From Pseudoruegeria sp. SK021 (GTDB lineage Bacteria; Pseudomonadota; Alphaproteobacteria; Rhodobacterales; Rhodobacteraceae): 64,000 nt of DNA. Where the stretch lies: positions 62,001 through 126,000 of the forward strand of contig NZ_MTBG01000005.1 of assembly GCF_002119405.1 (NCBI RefSeq), written 5' to 3'. The notes below the pieces were generated by a model. It was not told the DNA's origin. It saw nothing but the letters and a program-made list of their open reading frames with translations, and searched no databases. The position numbers were made by a program, and so were the translations under genes. Of the stretch, positions 25,243 through 34,342 are shown piece by piece. Position 1 is the stretch's first letter; the number at the start of each line of letters is the position of its first letter.

Positions 25243-26214
25243 ATGAACCTACCTGCTTGTGCCGCAACACTTTCTCTGATCGCAGGTGCGGCCTGCGCTG
25301 ACGTGACCGACGTTAAAATCGGCTATGCTCTGGCTGAGAATTCACATTATGGCGCCGGCGCGCACGCTTGGGCAGACGCCACCGAGGCGGCAACTGATGG
25401 GCGCTATGAATTCGTCGAATTCCCCTCGTCGGCACTTGGTGGCGAACGGGACGTTCTGGAAGGATTGCAACTGGGCACTGTCGAGGCCACCATCGTGTCC
25501 TCTGGCGTCCTGTCGAACTTCGTTCCCGAAGTCGGCGTGTTCGACGTTCCGTTCCTGTTCCGTGATTTCGATCATGCCCGCGCCGTTCTGGATGGCCCGA
25601 TCGGTCAAGACATGCTGGCCACGTTCGAAGATCAGGGTCTGGTCGCACTGGCTTGGGGTGAACAGGGCTTCCGCCACATCACCAACAACCGCCAAGCCAT
25701 CAACACGCCCGAGGATCTTGCCGGCCTGAAACTGCGCACCATGGAAAACCCGGTGCATATCGAAGCGTTCCAGACGCTGGGTGCCGCACCGACCCCGATG
25801 GCGTGGCCCGAGGTGATCTCGGCGCTGCAACAGGGCACCATCGACGGGCAGGAAAACCCGCTGTCGGTGATCGTGTCGGCAAAGCTGAACGAAGTGCAAA
25901 CCTATCTGACGCTGTCGGGGCACGTCTATGCGCCCAACATTCTGTTCGTCTCGTCGATCTTCTGGGACGGTCTCGATGACGCCGACAAGGAAGCTTTCCG
26001 CGCTGGTGCCGTCGAGGGCGGTCTGGCCATGCGCGCCTTTGTCGATGCTGCCGAAACCAACGGCGTCGAAGCGATGACCGCAGCCGGGATGCAGATCAAT
26101 GCCCTGACCGCCGAGCAAAAAGACGCGATCAAGACGGCGCTGGCTCCGGCCTATGCCGATTACGCCGTGACCTTTGGCCCCGAGCTGCTGCAACAGATCG
26201 CAGACGTTCAGTAA
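25243..26214 (+). CDS. dctP: TRAP transporter solute-binding protein, DctP family
   Basis: The 323-residue secreted protein has a signal peptide (MNLPACAATLSLIAGAACAD). The DctP-family core contains ENSHYGAGAHAWADATEAA, VPFLFRDFDHARAVLDGP and the conserved LRTMENPVHIEAFQTLGAAP segment with the arginine that binds the substrate carboxylate, then QQGTIDGQENP. I chose ATG 25243, after which the signal peptide begins, although the frame is open from 24844. The ribosome site is weak. It is first of the dctPQM order and followed by a hairpin before dctQ. Confidence 0.93.
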   Translation: MNLPACAATLSLIAGAACADVTDVKIGYALAENSHYGAGAHAWADATEAATDGRYEFVEFPSSALGGERDVLEGLQLGTVEATIVSSGVLSNFVPEVGVFDVPFLFRDFDHARAVLDGPIGQDMLATFEDQGLVALAWGEQGFRHITNNRQAINTPEDLAGLKLRTMENPVHIEAFQTLGAAPTPMAWPEVISALQQGTIDGQENPLSVIVSAKLNEVQTYLTLSGHVYAPNILFVSSIFWDGLDDADKEAFRAGAVEGGLAMRAFVDAAETNGVEAMTAAGMQINALTAEQKDAIKTALAPAYADYAVTFGPELLQQIADVQ

Positions 26215-26235
26215 ATCGGCGCCATAGATGATCTT

Positions 26236-26260
26236 AGGGCGGCTCGCACAGGGCCGCCCT
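26236..26260 (+). terminator. Hairpin between dctP and dctQ (attenuator or partial terminator)
   Basis: AGGGCGGC (26236-26243) pairs perfectly with GCCGCCCT (26253-26260) around 9 bases, followed by TT. It lies 21 bases after the dctP stop. Partial termination or 3'-end protection would keep binding protein in excess over permease. Confidence 0.7.
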
Positions 26261-26288
26261 TTGCCGTGATCGCGCGCACCGGAGAGAG

Positions 26289-26807
26289 ATGATGATCCTC
26301 GAAAAACTGTTTCTTGCCCTGAACCGCTGGGCCGTCATTGGCACGCTAGCGGCGATGTCGTGTATCATCTTCGCCAATGTGATGCTGCGCTACCTGACCA
26401 ATAATTCGATCATCTGGGCCGAGGAAGTGTCGCGCTATTTGATGATCTACATGACCTTTCTGGGGGCGGGCCTTGCCTTGCGTGAGGGGCTTCTGGTGGC
26501 GATCAGTCAGGTGCACAGCCGCTTCGCCCCCAAGCTGAGGTTCATGCTGCGTCTAACAATTCTGACGGTGCTGATCGTCTTTTTCGGCTGGATGATCCTT
26601 GCCGGTGAAACCTATGTCACGCGGATGGGGCGGCAACTGACCCCGGCCACCCGCATTTCCTTTGCCTATATTTATCAGGCGATGCCGATTGGCTTTGGGT
26701 TGCTGCTGATTCACACCTTGCTGATCGCGCGGCGCTTTCTGACCGAAGGCCGCTTCGACGCCAACCTGCCCGACGCCCATGGCGGCGTTAGCGGCGCCAG
26801 CGGATAA
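26289..26807 (+). CDS. dctQ: TRAP transporter small permease, DctQ family
   Basis: The 172-residue protein has four predicted membrane helices, the second containing the family motif IIWAEEVSRYLMIYMTFLGAG followed by ALREG. It connects the binding protein to the large permease. GGAGAGAG stands right before ATG 26289. It ends 10 bases before dctM. Confidence 0.93.
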   Translation: MMILEKLFLALNRWAVIGTLAAMSCIIFANVMLRYLTNNSIIWAEEVSRYLMIYMTFLGAGLALREGLLVAISQVHSRFAPKLRFMLRLTILTVLIVFFGWMILAGETYVTRMGRQLTPATRISFAYIYQAMPIGFGLLLIHTLLIARRFLTEGRFDANLPDAHGGVSGASG

Positions 26808-26817
26808 CGAGACCCCG

Positions 26818-28101
26818 ATGACCCTGACCCTTGTTCTGCTGTTCACGATCTTCCTGATCGTCGGATTTCCCGTCGTCTTCGCACTGGCGATTTCCGCCTT
26901 CGGTGCCGTACTGATCGAAGGTCGGTATCCGGTGATCGTGGTGGTGAAAGAGATGTTCACCGGATTGGACAGCTTTCCCCTGATGGCGGTGCCGTTCTTC
27001 GTTTTGGCGGCTGAGTTGATGACGGGCGGGGCGATGACCACGGTCCTATTGCGGTTTGCCGCCCAGTTCTTCGGACGGGCCCGGGGCGGGCTTGGTTATG
27101 CCAATGTGCTGTCGTCGACCTTGTTCGCCGGCATTTCCGGCTCGGCGTTGGCTGATGCTGCCGGTCCCGGCGCGATGATGATGAAGATGATGGAGAAAGA
27201 GGGGTACCCCAGATCCTATGCGGCTGCCCTGACCGCGTCGGCCGCGGTGGTCGGGCCGATCGTGCCGCCGTCGATCACCATGATCATCTATGCCATGCAG
27301 GACGAACGGGTGTCGGTTGGCGGGCTGTTCATGGCGGGCATTCTGCCGGGCATCCTAATTGCGTTTGTCATGGCCGGGATCAACTTTATCCAAAGCTCGC
27401 GCCACGGCTATCGTTCGCAGTCGCCGGTGCCGCCATTGCGGGTGATCCTGCGCAACACGTGGCAGGCTTTGCCCGCGCTGTTTCTGATCGTCTTCGTGAT
27501 CGGCGGCATCCGGGGCGGTATCTTCACCCCAACCGAAGCGTCCGTGGTGGCGGTGTTCTATGCCTTGCTTTGCGGGATGTTTGTCTACCGGTCCCTTAAA
27601 CTGTCGGCATTGCCGGGGATCCTTTTGACCGCCGGCCTGACATCAAGCGCAATCCTGATGATCCTTGCGGCGGCGCGGGCCTTTGCGTGGGTTTTGATCA
27701 TTGAGCGTATTCCCCAAGACGCAGCGCAGTATATCATCGACTTGAATCTGTCGCCGGTGGTGTTCCTGCTGGTCGTGAACGTGGCGCTGCTGATCTTCGG
27801 CTGTTTCATGGACCCGCTGCCCGGCGTCATGATTATCGTGCCGATCTTGGCACCGATTGCTTTTTCCATGGGGATCGATCCGACCCATTTTGCCATTGTG
27901 GTGATCGTCAACCTGACCATGGGGTTGGTCACGCCCCCGGTCGGCAGCTTGTTATTTGTGATTTCCTCGGTCGGGCGGATCCCGGTGCCTGAGATCCTGA
28001 AGCAGATGCCGATCTTTTTGGTCGGCAACATGGTGCTGCTGATGATCCTGAGCTTCGTTCCGGCGATCTCGACCTGGTTGCCGCGCGTCTCCGGCTTCTG
28101 A
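26818..28101 (+). CDS. dctM: TRAP transporter large permease, DctM family
   Basis: The 427-residue protein has about 12 membrane segments, with the motifs FAGISGSALADAAGPGAMMM and GPIVPPSITMIIYAM in the first half, FMDPLPGVMIIVPILAPI and NLTMGLVTPPVGSLLFV in the second. I start it at ATG 26818 just after the dctQ stop; the frame opens at 26779 inside dctQ. A GC hairpin at 28122-28138 without T-run follows the gene. Confidence 0.95.
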   Translation: MTLTLVLLFTIFLIVGFPVVFALAISAFGAVLIEGRYPVIVVVKEMFTGLDSFPLMAVPFFVLAAELMTGGAMTTVLLRFAAQFFGRARGGLGYANVLSSTLFAGISGSALADAAGPGAMMMKMMEKEGYPRSYAAALTASAAVVGPIVPPSITMIIYAMQDERVSVGGLFMAGILPGILIAFVMAGINFIQSSRHGYRSQSPVPPLRVILRNTWQALPALFLIVFVIGGIRGGIFTPTEASVVAVFYALLCGMFVYRSLKLSALPGILLTAGLTSSAILMILAAARAFAWVLIIERIPQDAAQYIIDLNLSPVVFLLVVNVALLIFGCFMDPLPGVMIIVPILAPIAFSMGIDPTHFAIVVIVNLTMGLVTPPVGSLLFVISSVGRIPVPEILKQMPIFLVGNMVLLMILSFVPAISTWLPRVSGF

Positions 28102-28241
28102 GCCTTCAGGCACAGGACTGGGGGCGCCCGTTGCGCCCGAGCAGGTCATGACGGGGGAGTTGATTAAGCTATTCATTGGACGGTGGCGATCCACATTGGT
28201 ATGCCCATTGCGGTCGATCAGCCCCTAATGAGGCGGGGCTG

Positions 28242-29027
28242 TTACCAAAGCCGCGCCAATCCTACTCCGGCATAAACTTGGTCCCGTGTCCGGACCACGC
28301 CGCTGCCTGCGGCGTCATCCAGAAGATACGAATACATAAATCCGGTGCCAATCGCCCATTTCCGGCTGACCGGTTGGACAAAAAGCGCCGTCAACCGTAC
28401 GTCGCGCCAGCCCTCTCCCGCAGAGTAGACGGGCAAACCGCTGGCGGCGGCCCCGCTGGAATCGATGGAGAAATAGGTGTCCATATAATCTTCGGAGGCC
28501 CAGCTTGAGGCCAGCCCGATCCCCATCGCGGCGTGTTCCCCCACCGGCAACCACCGCCGAACATTCACGTCGGCAACGAAGCCCTGATCGGGGCTGGTTG
28601 CGTCTTGCAAGACGCCGGCCCCAATCCGCCATCGGTTCCGCGGGTCCTCGCCGCCAGCGAACGAATACCCGACAAAGGCGCCCAACCCAATTGACATGGG
28701 GATCTCTGGAAGCGCATCTACCGCGTCGTCTTCAACGTCTGTTCGACCAAACCGCAAAATCCCAGCGGGACCCGCCGACCAGTTTGGATCATTGATCAGG
28801 TTCACGTTGAGATAATTGGCCTGCAGGCTCACATACCGATGCCCAAAACCCCATTGCCCCGCCGGGGCCGCCGCCCAGACCTGATCATCCGAGCCAATAT
28901 ATTGTGGTCCTGCCCCGACCCCGACCATCACGAAATCAGGAAAGCTGGGTAGGCTAAGCAATGGGCTTTCTGCAAATCCCGGGCTGGCCTGCAGGACTGC
29001 AACAAAAAGAAACGTTTGGGTTTTCAA
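28242..29027 (-). CDS. Outer membrane protein, MipA/OmpV family
   Basis: The 261-residue predicted beta-barrel has a signal peptide (LKTQTFLFVAVLQASPGFA), then VGVGAGPQYIGSDDQVWAAAP, the MipA/OmpV-like opening, alternating amphipathic strands, and a C-terminal aromatic residue (GVGLARLW) as in outer membrane barrels. I propose TTG 29027 as start: AAGGGA lies 7 bases upstream and the signal peptide begins there. An in-frame start at 29165 adds 46 residues unlike any export signal. Function is uncertain; relatives serve as scaffolds for cell-wall enzymes or as porin-like proteins. Confidence 0.8.
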   Translation of the reverse strand: MKTQTFLFVAVLQASPGFAESPLLSLPSFPDFVMVGVGAGPQYIGSDDQVWAAAPAGQWGFGHRYVSLQANYLNVNLINDPNWSAGPAGILRFGRTDVEDDAVDALPEIPMSIGLGAFVGYSFAGGEDPRNRWRIGAGVLQDATSPDQGFVADVNVRRWLPVGEHAAMGIGLASSWASEDYMDTYFSIDSSGAAASGLPVYSAGEGWRDVRLTALFVQPVSRKWAIGTGFMYSYLLDDAAGSGVVRTRDQVYAGVGLARLW

Positions 29028-29449
29028 AAAATGTCCCTTGTCGTTCTGGCTTTGGACACTCGTCTTGAAATTGTCCGTTAGGTAAAATCTTTGGTGGCGA
29101 CTGATGAACCGTCCTCGTAAGTTGCTGCATACCGCGAAAACCGCCAATGTCCAAACCCGCAGCACGATCCGGCGGCGCAGCGTCGCAGGGGGGAGTGTTG
29201 GCCATGCGTGACTGCGGTTTCAGATGCCCTTCGTGGGTCTGAACCCAGTCCGGTGATCTTGCAACGGCGCGGGCGCCGGGTCACCTTTCGGTATGTTTTT
29301 AGGTTCCAGTGCCTGTTTGTGACGCAGTGCAGAGGGATTTTACTGAATGTCGCGTCCCGCCCACATGCCAGGCTTGACCATGGCCAGTCTGTGGCGACAC
29401 GATTACCGATCAGAAGTTCGGTAATCGAACGCATTGAAAAGGTGTTGTC

Positions 29450-30070
29450 ATGGTCAAACCCGTCTTGTCTGCAATCGTCCTCGTGGCGGCGCTGGTGCCT
29501 GCGCTGGGACGCGCCGAGGCTGTCCGGCCCAATGTGGACTTCGCCGGAGTGGTGGAACCCGTTGGCAGCAAACGGGCGGCCATGCAGGATCTGATCTTTG
29601 ATCTGGCAACGGCGTGGGCCGATTGCAACGTCGAGGCCATGACATCGGCTGTCGCGGATACGGTCAAGTTTTCCTATCCGACCACGGCCTATGAAGGGAA
29701 GGCGACCATGCTGAAGGATCTTGAAACCTTCTGCGGTCAGGCCACCGATACCAGCATCTTCTTTCCTGCCGATGCCTTCTACATCGATGTCGATAGTGGC
29801 CGGATCGCGGCTGAGTTGCAGTTTCGGACCTTTCAACGGGGCAATCGCCAAGTGGTCAACGATGTATGGGTCGCGACGATCGCAGACGACAAGATTACTG
29901 TGATCAAGGAATATTTGGATGGTCGGGTGAAAGACCTGCAAGCGCAGGGCGTGCTGCAACTGGAAGAAAGCCCCGAGTTCCTGACACCATGGCCGCCGCG
30001 CACCGAGGCGTGGGAGGCGTGCTTCCCGATTGCCAAATCCGCGCCGATTAACACCTGTCCGCCGACCTAA
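29450..30070 (+). CDS. Secreted SnoaL-like (NTF2-fold) protein of unknown function
   Basis: The 206-residue protein has a signal peptide (MVKPVLSAIVLVAALVPALG, cleavage near GRAEA). An NTF2-like fold is suggested by LATAWADCNVEAMTSAVADTVKFSYPT at the front and VVNDVWVATIADDKITVIKEYLD at the end, the pattern of SnoaL-like domains. A short Pro- and Cys-containing tail (CFPIAK, NTCPP) follows. AAAAGG precedes ATG 29450. It is divergent from the MipA-like gene across a 420-base gap and converges with folD. The reaction, if any, is unknown. Confidence 0.7.
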   Translation: MVKPVLSAIVLVAALVPALGRAEAVRPNVDFAGVVEPVGSKRAAMQDLIFDLATAWADCNVEAMTSAVADTVKFSYPTTAYEGKATMLKDLETFCGQATDTSIFFPADAFYIDVDSGRIAAELQFRTFQRGNRQVVNDVWVATIADDKITVIKEYLDGRVKDLQAQGVLQLEESPEFLTPWPPRTEAWEACFPIAKSAPINTCPPT

Positions 30071-30078
30071 GCGCGACC

Positions 30079-30105
30079 GGTCACGGCTGTTCCATGGCCG
30101 TGACC
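30079..30105. terminator. Bidirectional hairpin between the SnoaL-like gene and folD
   Basis: GGTCACGGC (30079-30087) pairs with GCCGTGACC (30097-30105). It lies 9 bases after the plus-strand stop and overlaps the last codons of folD, so one stem can serve two convergent genes. Confidence 0.6.
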
Positions 30106-30941
30106 AAATTCGATAGCAGGAAAGCGCGTGTCAGCGCGCCGACCGACCCATGCCGGGGGGTAACCCATCTCGCAATCTGGCCGACATCTGCGGCGATGTC
30201 GGACACCATCTGGCCAGCCGCGTCATAGCTGATGCCAACCCCGACCACGGCCGCACCCGGTTTGATCATGGCGCCACGGATCAGATCGGGAACGCCCGCC
30301 GCCGAGATGACCACATCGGCGGCAGCAATGGCAGCGGCGCTATTTGCCGACTGACGGTGCAATAGGGTGACTGTTGCATCGGTGCCCGGCAAAGACAGCA
30401 ACATCGCCAGCGGGCGGCCAACAAGCGCCCCGCGCCCTACGATCACGACCGAACGGCCTGCCAGCGGGATGTTATAGGCCCGCAGGAGCGCAAGGATCGC
30501 TTGCGGGGTGCAAGGTCGCAGCCCCGGCGCGGCTGCAACGAGCCGGCCAAGATTGACCGGATGCAGCCCATCGATATCCTTGGCTGGATCCACCGCTTCA
30601 ATTAGGGTCTGGGCGTCCAAATGATCTGGCAGCGGAAGCTGGACCAGAAAGCCGTGCACTGAAGGGTCGGCGTTCAAAGCGGCGATTTCAGCCAGCGCAG
30701 CCTGCGGGTCAATGTCATGCGGCAAGCGGATGTCTTTTGATGTGATGCCGATTTCTGCGCAATCCGCATGTTTGCGGGCGACATAGGCATCGCTGGCCGA
30801 ATGATCGCCGATCAGAAGGGTGGCAAGGCAGGGGCTGTGTCCGCGCTGCCGCAACGCGGTGACCCGGGATGCCAGATCGGCGCGAAGACGGACGGCGAGC
30901 GCATCGCCGTCCAGAAGGAGTGCTTTGGTCACAGGTGTCAC
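30081..30941 (-). CDS. folD: Bifunctional methylenetetrahydrofolate dehydrogenase/cyclohydrolase
   Basis: The 286-residue enzyme has all FolD catalytic elements: YVARK with Lys57 in SDAYVARKHADC, GFLVQLPLP with the substrate-binding Gln, DIDGLHPVNLGRL with the conserved Asp, PCTPQA, and the NADP site VVIVGRGALVGRPLAMLL. I start it at GTG 30941, which overlaps the stop of the ABC binding-protein gene (GTGA); the 75 codons upstream are the shadow of that gene. A second GTG at 30932 is possible. FolD interconverts methylene-, methenyl- and formyl-tetrahydrofolate. Its place as last gene of a catabolic and transport unit suggests the imported compound yields one-carbon units. Confidence 0.93.
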   Translation of the reverse strand: MTPVTKALLLDGDALAVRLRADLASRVTALRQRGHSPCLATLLIGDHSASDAYVARKHADCAEIGITSKDIRLPHDIDPQAALAEIAALNADPSVHGFLVQLPLPDHLDAQTLIEAVDPAKDIDGLHPVNLGRLVAAAPGLRPCTPQAILALLRAYNIPLAGRSVVIVGRGALVGRPLAMLLSLPGTDATVTLLHRQSANSAAAIAAADVVISAAGVPDLIRGAMIKPGAAVVGVGISYDAAGQMVSDIAADVGQIARWVTPRHGSVGALTRAFLLSNLVTAMEQP

Positions 30942-32086
30942 TTCAGCCCGATTGTGGGATCGATGAACCGGTTGGTGATGACCATCTCCGGCGTCGCGTC
31001 GGGATTGGCCCGCTCGTCCAAGGACCCGGCAAGGAAATCGAAGATGATCTGCACCCGGTCCATGTCGAAATCGCCAATCGTGTCGTTTGATCCGTTGCCG
31101 ACGATGGCCTCGTCGACCATGGTCTTTGTGGCATAGTCCATCAGCGCGGCTTCGGTCTTCCACCACGATGTGCCGTTGCCGGCGTCGTTGAACGCGGTGA
31201 TGACGGCGTTGGCCTCGTCCGGGTCCGTGGCGTAGTCGACTGCGGCCTGTTGCATCAGCGGTACGACGGCGCTGAGGCAGGGGGCGAGGTCGTCCAGTTT
31301 ATCCGCGGCGACCGACACAATCCCCGTATAGTTCACATAGCCCAAATCGTTGATTTTGACGAAGCCGATCGGTTTGGCCCAATTATTGCCATTCTCGAAT
31401 TTGTAGACCTCGGAGGTGACGAACCCTTGGTTCAGCCATGTGCCGTTGTTCACCACGAAGTTTTCGCCGTCGCCGCGATAGCCTTCGACAAAGACATCGG
31501 CATCGATGCCTTGATCCACCAGAAATTTGCCGAAGGTGCGTTTGATCGTGGAGACATAGATTTTCCCTGCATCGGACGCAGCAAAGGCCTTGAGATCGTC
31601 AATAGAGTGGAAGCCCTCGGGATAGGTTGCCGCGTCCCACAGCAGCGCACTGGGCGAGATATCCAGCGGCGCAAAGACGCCCACGGTGGGGAAGCGTTTT
31701 GAAAAGATGACCGAGTTGTCGAGTTCCTGATAGCCCAGATGCGGCAGCACCCCGGCTTTGGAATTGCCCATGAACAGCGCCGAATACGAGGTCTCGCCGT
31801 CGCCAAGGCCGATGCCACTGCCGCCTTCAAGGATCATCAGGTCGATGCCGGTCGACCCCAGCGGGCCGCGATAGACACCGGGGGACATGTCGCCGCCGCT
31901 GCCGATCAGTTGGACGAAGCCGCCATGTTCCGCCTGCGCCAGCCAGTCCTTTTGCAAGATCAGCGGGTTCGGGCAAATATCGGCCAGCGGCGTAGTATAG
32001 GCCTGTTCTGCAAACGCGCCCGCCTGAGCCGAGGGCGCAATCAAGACTGCAGACAGAAGGGCAAGGGCAGAGGTTTTAGCGGTCAT
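30938..32086 (-). CDS. ABC transporter substrate-binding protein, NitT/TauT-like
   Basis: The 382-residue protein has a signal peptide (ALALLSAVLIAPSAQAG) and a type II binding-protein layout: GDGETSYSALFMGNSKAG, VGVFAPLDISPSALLWDAA, and TIKRTFGKFLVDQGIDADVF, as in nitrate/sulfonate/pyrimidine-precursor binding proteins. It belongs with the permease and ATPase that precede it in the transcript. The ligand is not identifiable, but the context suggests a nitrogen-containing organic compound. Confidence 0.85.
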   Translation of the reverse strand: MTAKTSALALLSAVLIAPSAQAGAFAEQAYTTPLADICPNPLILQKDWLAQAEHGGFVQLIGSGGDMSPGVYRGPLGSTGIDLMILEGGSGIGLGDGETSYSALFMGNSKAGVLPHLGYQELDNSVIFSKRFPTVGVFAPLDISPSALLWDAATYPEGFHSIDDLKAFAASDAGKIYVSTIKRTFGKFLVDQGIDADVFVEGYRGDGENFVVNNGTWLNQGFVTSEVYKFENGNNWAKPIGFVKINDLGYVNYTGIVSVAADKLDDLAPCLSAVVPLMQQAAVDYATDPDEANAVITAFNDAGNGTSWWKTEAALMDYATKTMVDEAIVGNGSNDTIGDFDMDRVQIIFDFLAGSLDERANPDATPEMVITNRFIDPTIGLK

Positions 32087-32117
32087 GGGTCAATTTCCTG
32101 CAGGGGTAAACGGGGCA

Positions 32118-32963
32118 TCACGAAGATTTCCCACCGGATTCATGCCAGTCCGAGAACAGCCGGTTCCCGAGCCACGCAAAGAACAGATAGACGCCGATTG
32201 ATAGCGCCGATGAGGCGATCAAGGCCGCATACATCTGCTCATATTTGAAGTCGATTTTGGAATTGATCAGCATCTGGCCAAGGCCGCCGCGCCCTGCCAG
32301 AAAAAACAGCTCGGAGACGATGGCACCGATCACGGCAAGACCGGCCGAGATCCGCAATCCGGCAAACAAGGCCGGGGCCGCCGAGGGCAGGCCGGCTTTC
32401 CACAAGATGACCTGCCAGCCCGCGCCTTGCAGGCGGAACAAATCGATGATGCCGCGATCAACGCTTTTCAGACCCAACAACAGCGTGGTCGGGATCGAAA
32501 AGAAGGTGAACAGCGCCACGATCAACACCTTGGGCAAAAAGCCGAACCCGAACGCACTTTGGATCAGGGGGATGATGGCCAGAACCGGGATGGATTGCAG
32601 GGCGACAAGATATGGAAAGGCCGCACGCTCCATCACCTTGAGGCGGAACATCAAGATGCCGATGCCCATCCCAAGTGGGATCGAAATGGCCAAGCCCACC
32701 ACCGCGATGGATAGGGTCACGGCGGCACGCGCGCCCAGTTCGGCCAGAACGTCGGGCCGGGAGAAGGCCTGCACCCACAGATCGCTCGCGCCGGGCATCA
32801 GAAACTGGCGATGCTCGGGCAACTGCGCCCGGGTCCCGGCATACAGCAGCACCAATGCCAGCCCCATAAGCAGGGGCGGCAGCAAGGTCAGCGCCAAACG
32901 TTTTCCGACGGGCATGGGCGGTTTTGGCGGGGTGGGGGGATAGGCTGTGATGGTCTGTGTCAT
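32118..32963 (-). CDS. ABC transporter permease, SsuC/TauC (BPD_transp_1) type
   Basis: The 281-residue protein is a six-helix permease with the EAA-type loop LFRLQGAGWQVILWKAGLPSAAP for contact with the ATPase, and the C-terminal GLGQMLINSKIDFKYEQMYAAL segment typical of SsuC/TauC relatives. Its start overlaps the ATPase stop by four bases. Confidence 0.92.
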   Translation of the reverse strand: MTQTITAYPPTPPKPPMPVGKRLALTLLPPLLMGLALVLLYAGTRAQLPEHRQFLMPGASDLWVQAFSRPDVLAELGARAAVTLSIAVVGLAISIPLGMGIGILMFRLKVMERAAFPYLVALQSIPVLAIIPLIQSAFGFGFLPKVLIVALFTFFSIPTTLLLGLKSVDRGIIDLFRLQGAGWQVILWKAGLPSAAPALFAGLRISAGLAVIGAIVSELFFLAGRGGLGQMLINSKIDFKYEQMYAALIASSALSIGVYLFFAWLGNRLFSDWHESGGKSS

Positions 32964-33730
32964 TGGGCCGGTCCTGCGGTTTCAAGCGTTGCGCGCAGGG
33001 CGCTTGAGATTGTATTGCATGTCTCAACGAAACGCGGATCAAAGCGCAACTCTGGGCGGCGGGGATAGGGGAAGTCGATCTCGAAGGTTTCGGTGATCCG
33101 ACCGGGCCGGGCCGACATGACGGCGACACGGGTGGAAAGATACACCGCCTCGGGGATGGAGTGGGTGATAAACAAGCCGGTAAAGCCCTTGCGCATATAC
33201 AGATCGACCAATTCGTCAATCAGACGCTCACGGGTGATTTCATCCAGTGCGCCAAAGGGTTCGTCGAACATGAAGACGCTGGGGTCCAGCGCCAAGGACC
33301 GCGCCAGCGACGCCCGCATCCGCATGCCGCCAGACAGTCGTTTGGGATAATGGTTCTCAAAGCCCTTCAACCCGACCAGTTCGATCTGTTCCCGGGCGAT
33401 GGCCGCCCGCGTGCTGGCAGGGACCCCGCGCAATTCCATCAGCAATTCGACATTGCCCTGAATTTTGCGCCACGGCAGCAGGGTGGCATCCTGAAAGGTG
33501 AAGCCGACATTATTGCGGTCCACCCGGACGGTGCCGCCAGTATGGGGCAGCAAGCCGGATGCGATCCGGGTCAAGGTGGACTTGCCGCAGCCTGATGGCC
33601 CGACGATCGACACAAATTCGCCAGCGCGGATGCGCAGCGCAATGTCTGCCAACGCCTGCGTGCCGTCCGGAAACCGCATCGAGACATCATCGAATTCCAA
33701 CGCGATTTGGTCTTGGGGGTGATCAGTCAT
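32960..33730 (-). CDS. ABC transporter ATP-binding protein, SsuB/TauB type
   Basis: The 256-residue ATPase has Walker A GPSGCGKST near residue 43, Q-loop FQDATLLPWRKIQGN, signature LSGGMRMRASLARSL, Walker B FMFDEPFGALDE and H-loop ITHSIPEAV, complete and canonical for nitrate/sulfonate-type importers. It is coupled to the permease by a four-base overlap and lies 12 bases after the quinone-reductase-like gene. Confidence 0.95.
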   Translation of the reverse strand: MTDHPQDQIALEFDDVSMRFPDGTQALADIALRIRAGEFVSIVGPSGCGKSTLTRIASGLLPHTGGTVRVDRNNVGFTFQDATLLPWRKIQGNVELLMELRGVPASTRAAIAREQIELVGLKGFENHYPKRLSGGMRMRASLARSLALDPSVFMFDEPFGALDEITRERLIDELVDLYMRKGFTGLFITHSIPEAVYLSTRVAVMSARPGRITETFEIDFPYPRRPELRFDPRFVETCNTISSALRATLETAGPAQ

Positions 33731-33742
33731 CTGTGGTCCACC

Positions 33743-34324
33743 TCAAAAAGCCAACATTTTGCGGCGTACCTGCGCCAGATAGCGGTCAATTTTCTGCGGC
33801 GTGGCCGTGTCGATGGCGTAGAGGGCATTGTACTGCACTTGCACCTTTGGATGACAGATGACGCGCAGGAACCGCGTTGCATTTTTGCGCGGCGGATCAC
33901 CCAGAACCATGGCGCGCCAGTGTTTCGCGCCATAGGTCGTCACGGTGGCCAGCTTCCGAATATTGGTCAGGCCCGGGCCGATTTTATTGTCCTCGAATCG
34001 AAACGACACATCAGGCAGGAACACCCGATCAAAATAGCCCTTCAAGATCGCAGGCCAACCGAAATTCCATACCGGATGGCACAAAACCAGCGCATCGGCC
34101 GCTTTCAATCGTTCGACGTAAGACGCGACCGGCGCCTGATTGATGGCGGTGTCGTGATAGTCTTCCCGGCCCTGCGCGCTGAGCACCGGATCAAAGCCGT
34201 CGGCATAGAGGTCAAGGTCATCAACCTCGTGGCCAGCTTCGGTCAGACTGTCGACCACCACCTCGTGCAGGCGCGCAGCAAGGCTGTTGGCCAGCGGATG
34301 AGCATAGATCACATGGACTTTCAT
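33743..34324 (-). CDS. Flavodoxin-fold NAD(P)H oxidoreductase (quinone reductase family)
   Basis: The 193-residue protein starts MKVHVIYAHPLANSLAARLH, the phosphate-binding start of the NQO/KefF/MdaB family, and has LVLCHPVWNFGWPAILKGYFDRVFLPDVSF, the FMN/FAD and dimer-interface motif. It probably reduces quinones or supplies reduced flavin using NAD(P)H. In this operon it may serve a flavin-dependent oxidation or reduction of the imported substrate together with the adjacent FAD-linked oxidase. Confidence 0.9.
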   Translation of the reverse strand: MKVHVIYAHPLANSLAARLHEVVVDSLTEAGHEVDDLDLYADGFDPVLSAQGREDYHDTAINQAPVASYVERLKAADALVLCHPVWNFGWPAILKGYFDRVFLPDVSFRFEDNKIGPGLTNIRKLATVTTYGAKHWRAMVLGDPPRKNATRFLRVICHPKVQVQYNALYAIDTATPQKIDRYLAQVRRKMLAF

Positions 34325-34342
34325 CGGGCGCTTCTTTGCAGG

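Noticed and set aside
28122-28138. GC hairpin after dctM as intrinsic terminator
   Set aside because: A 6-bp stem GGGCGC/GCGCCC exists but there is no T-run, so I did not list it as a separate terminator.
30942-31166. A 75-residue N-terminal extension of FolD
   Set aside because: The extension is the frame shadow of the binding-protein gene; a GTG overlapping that gene's stop gives a normal-length FolD.
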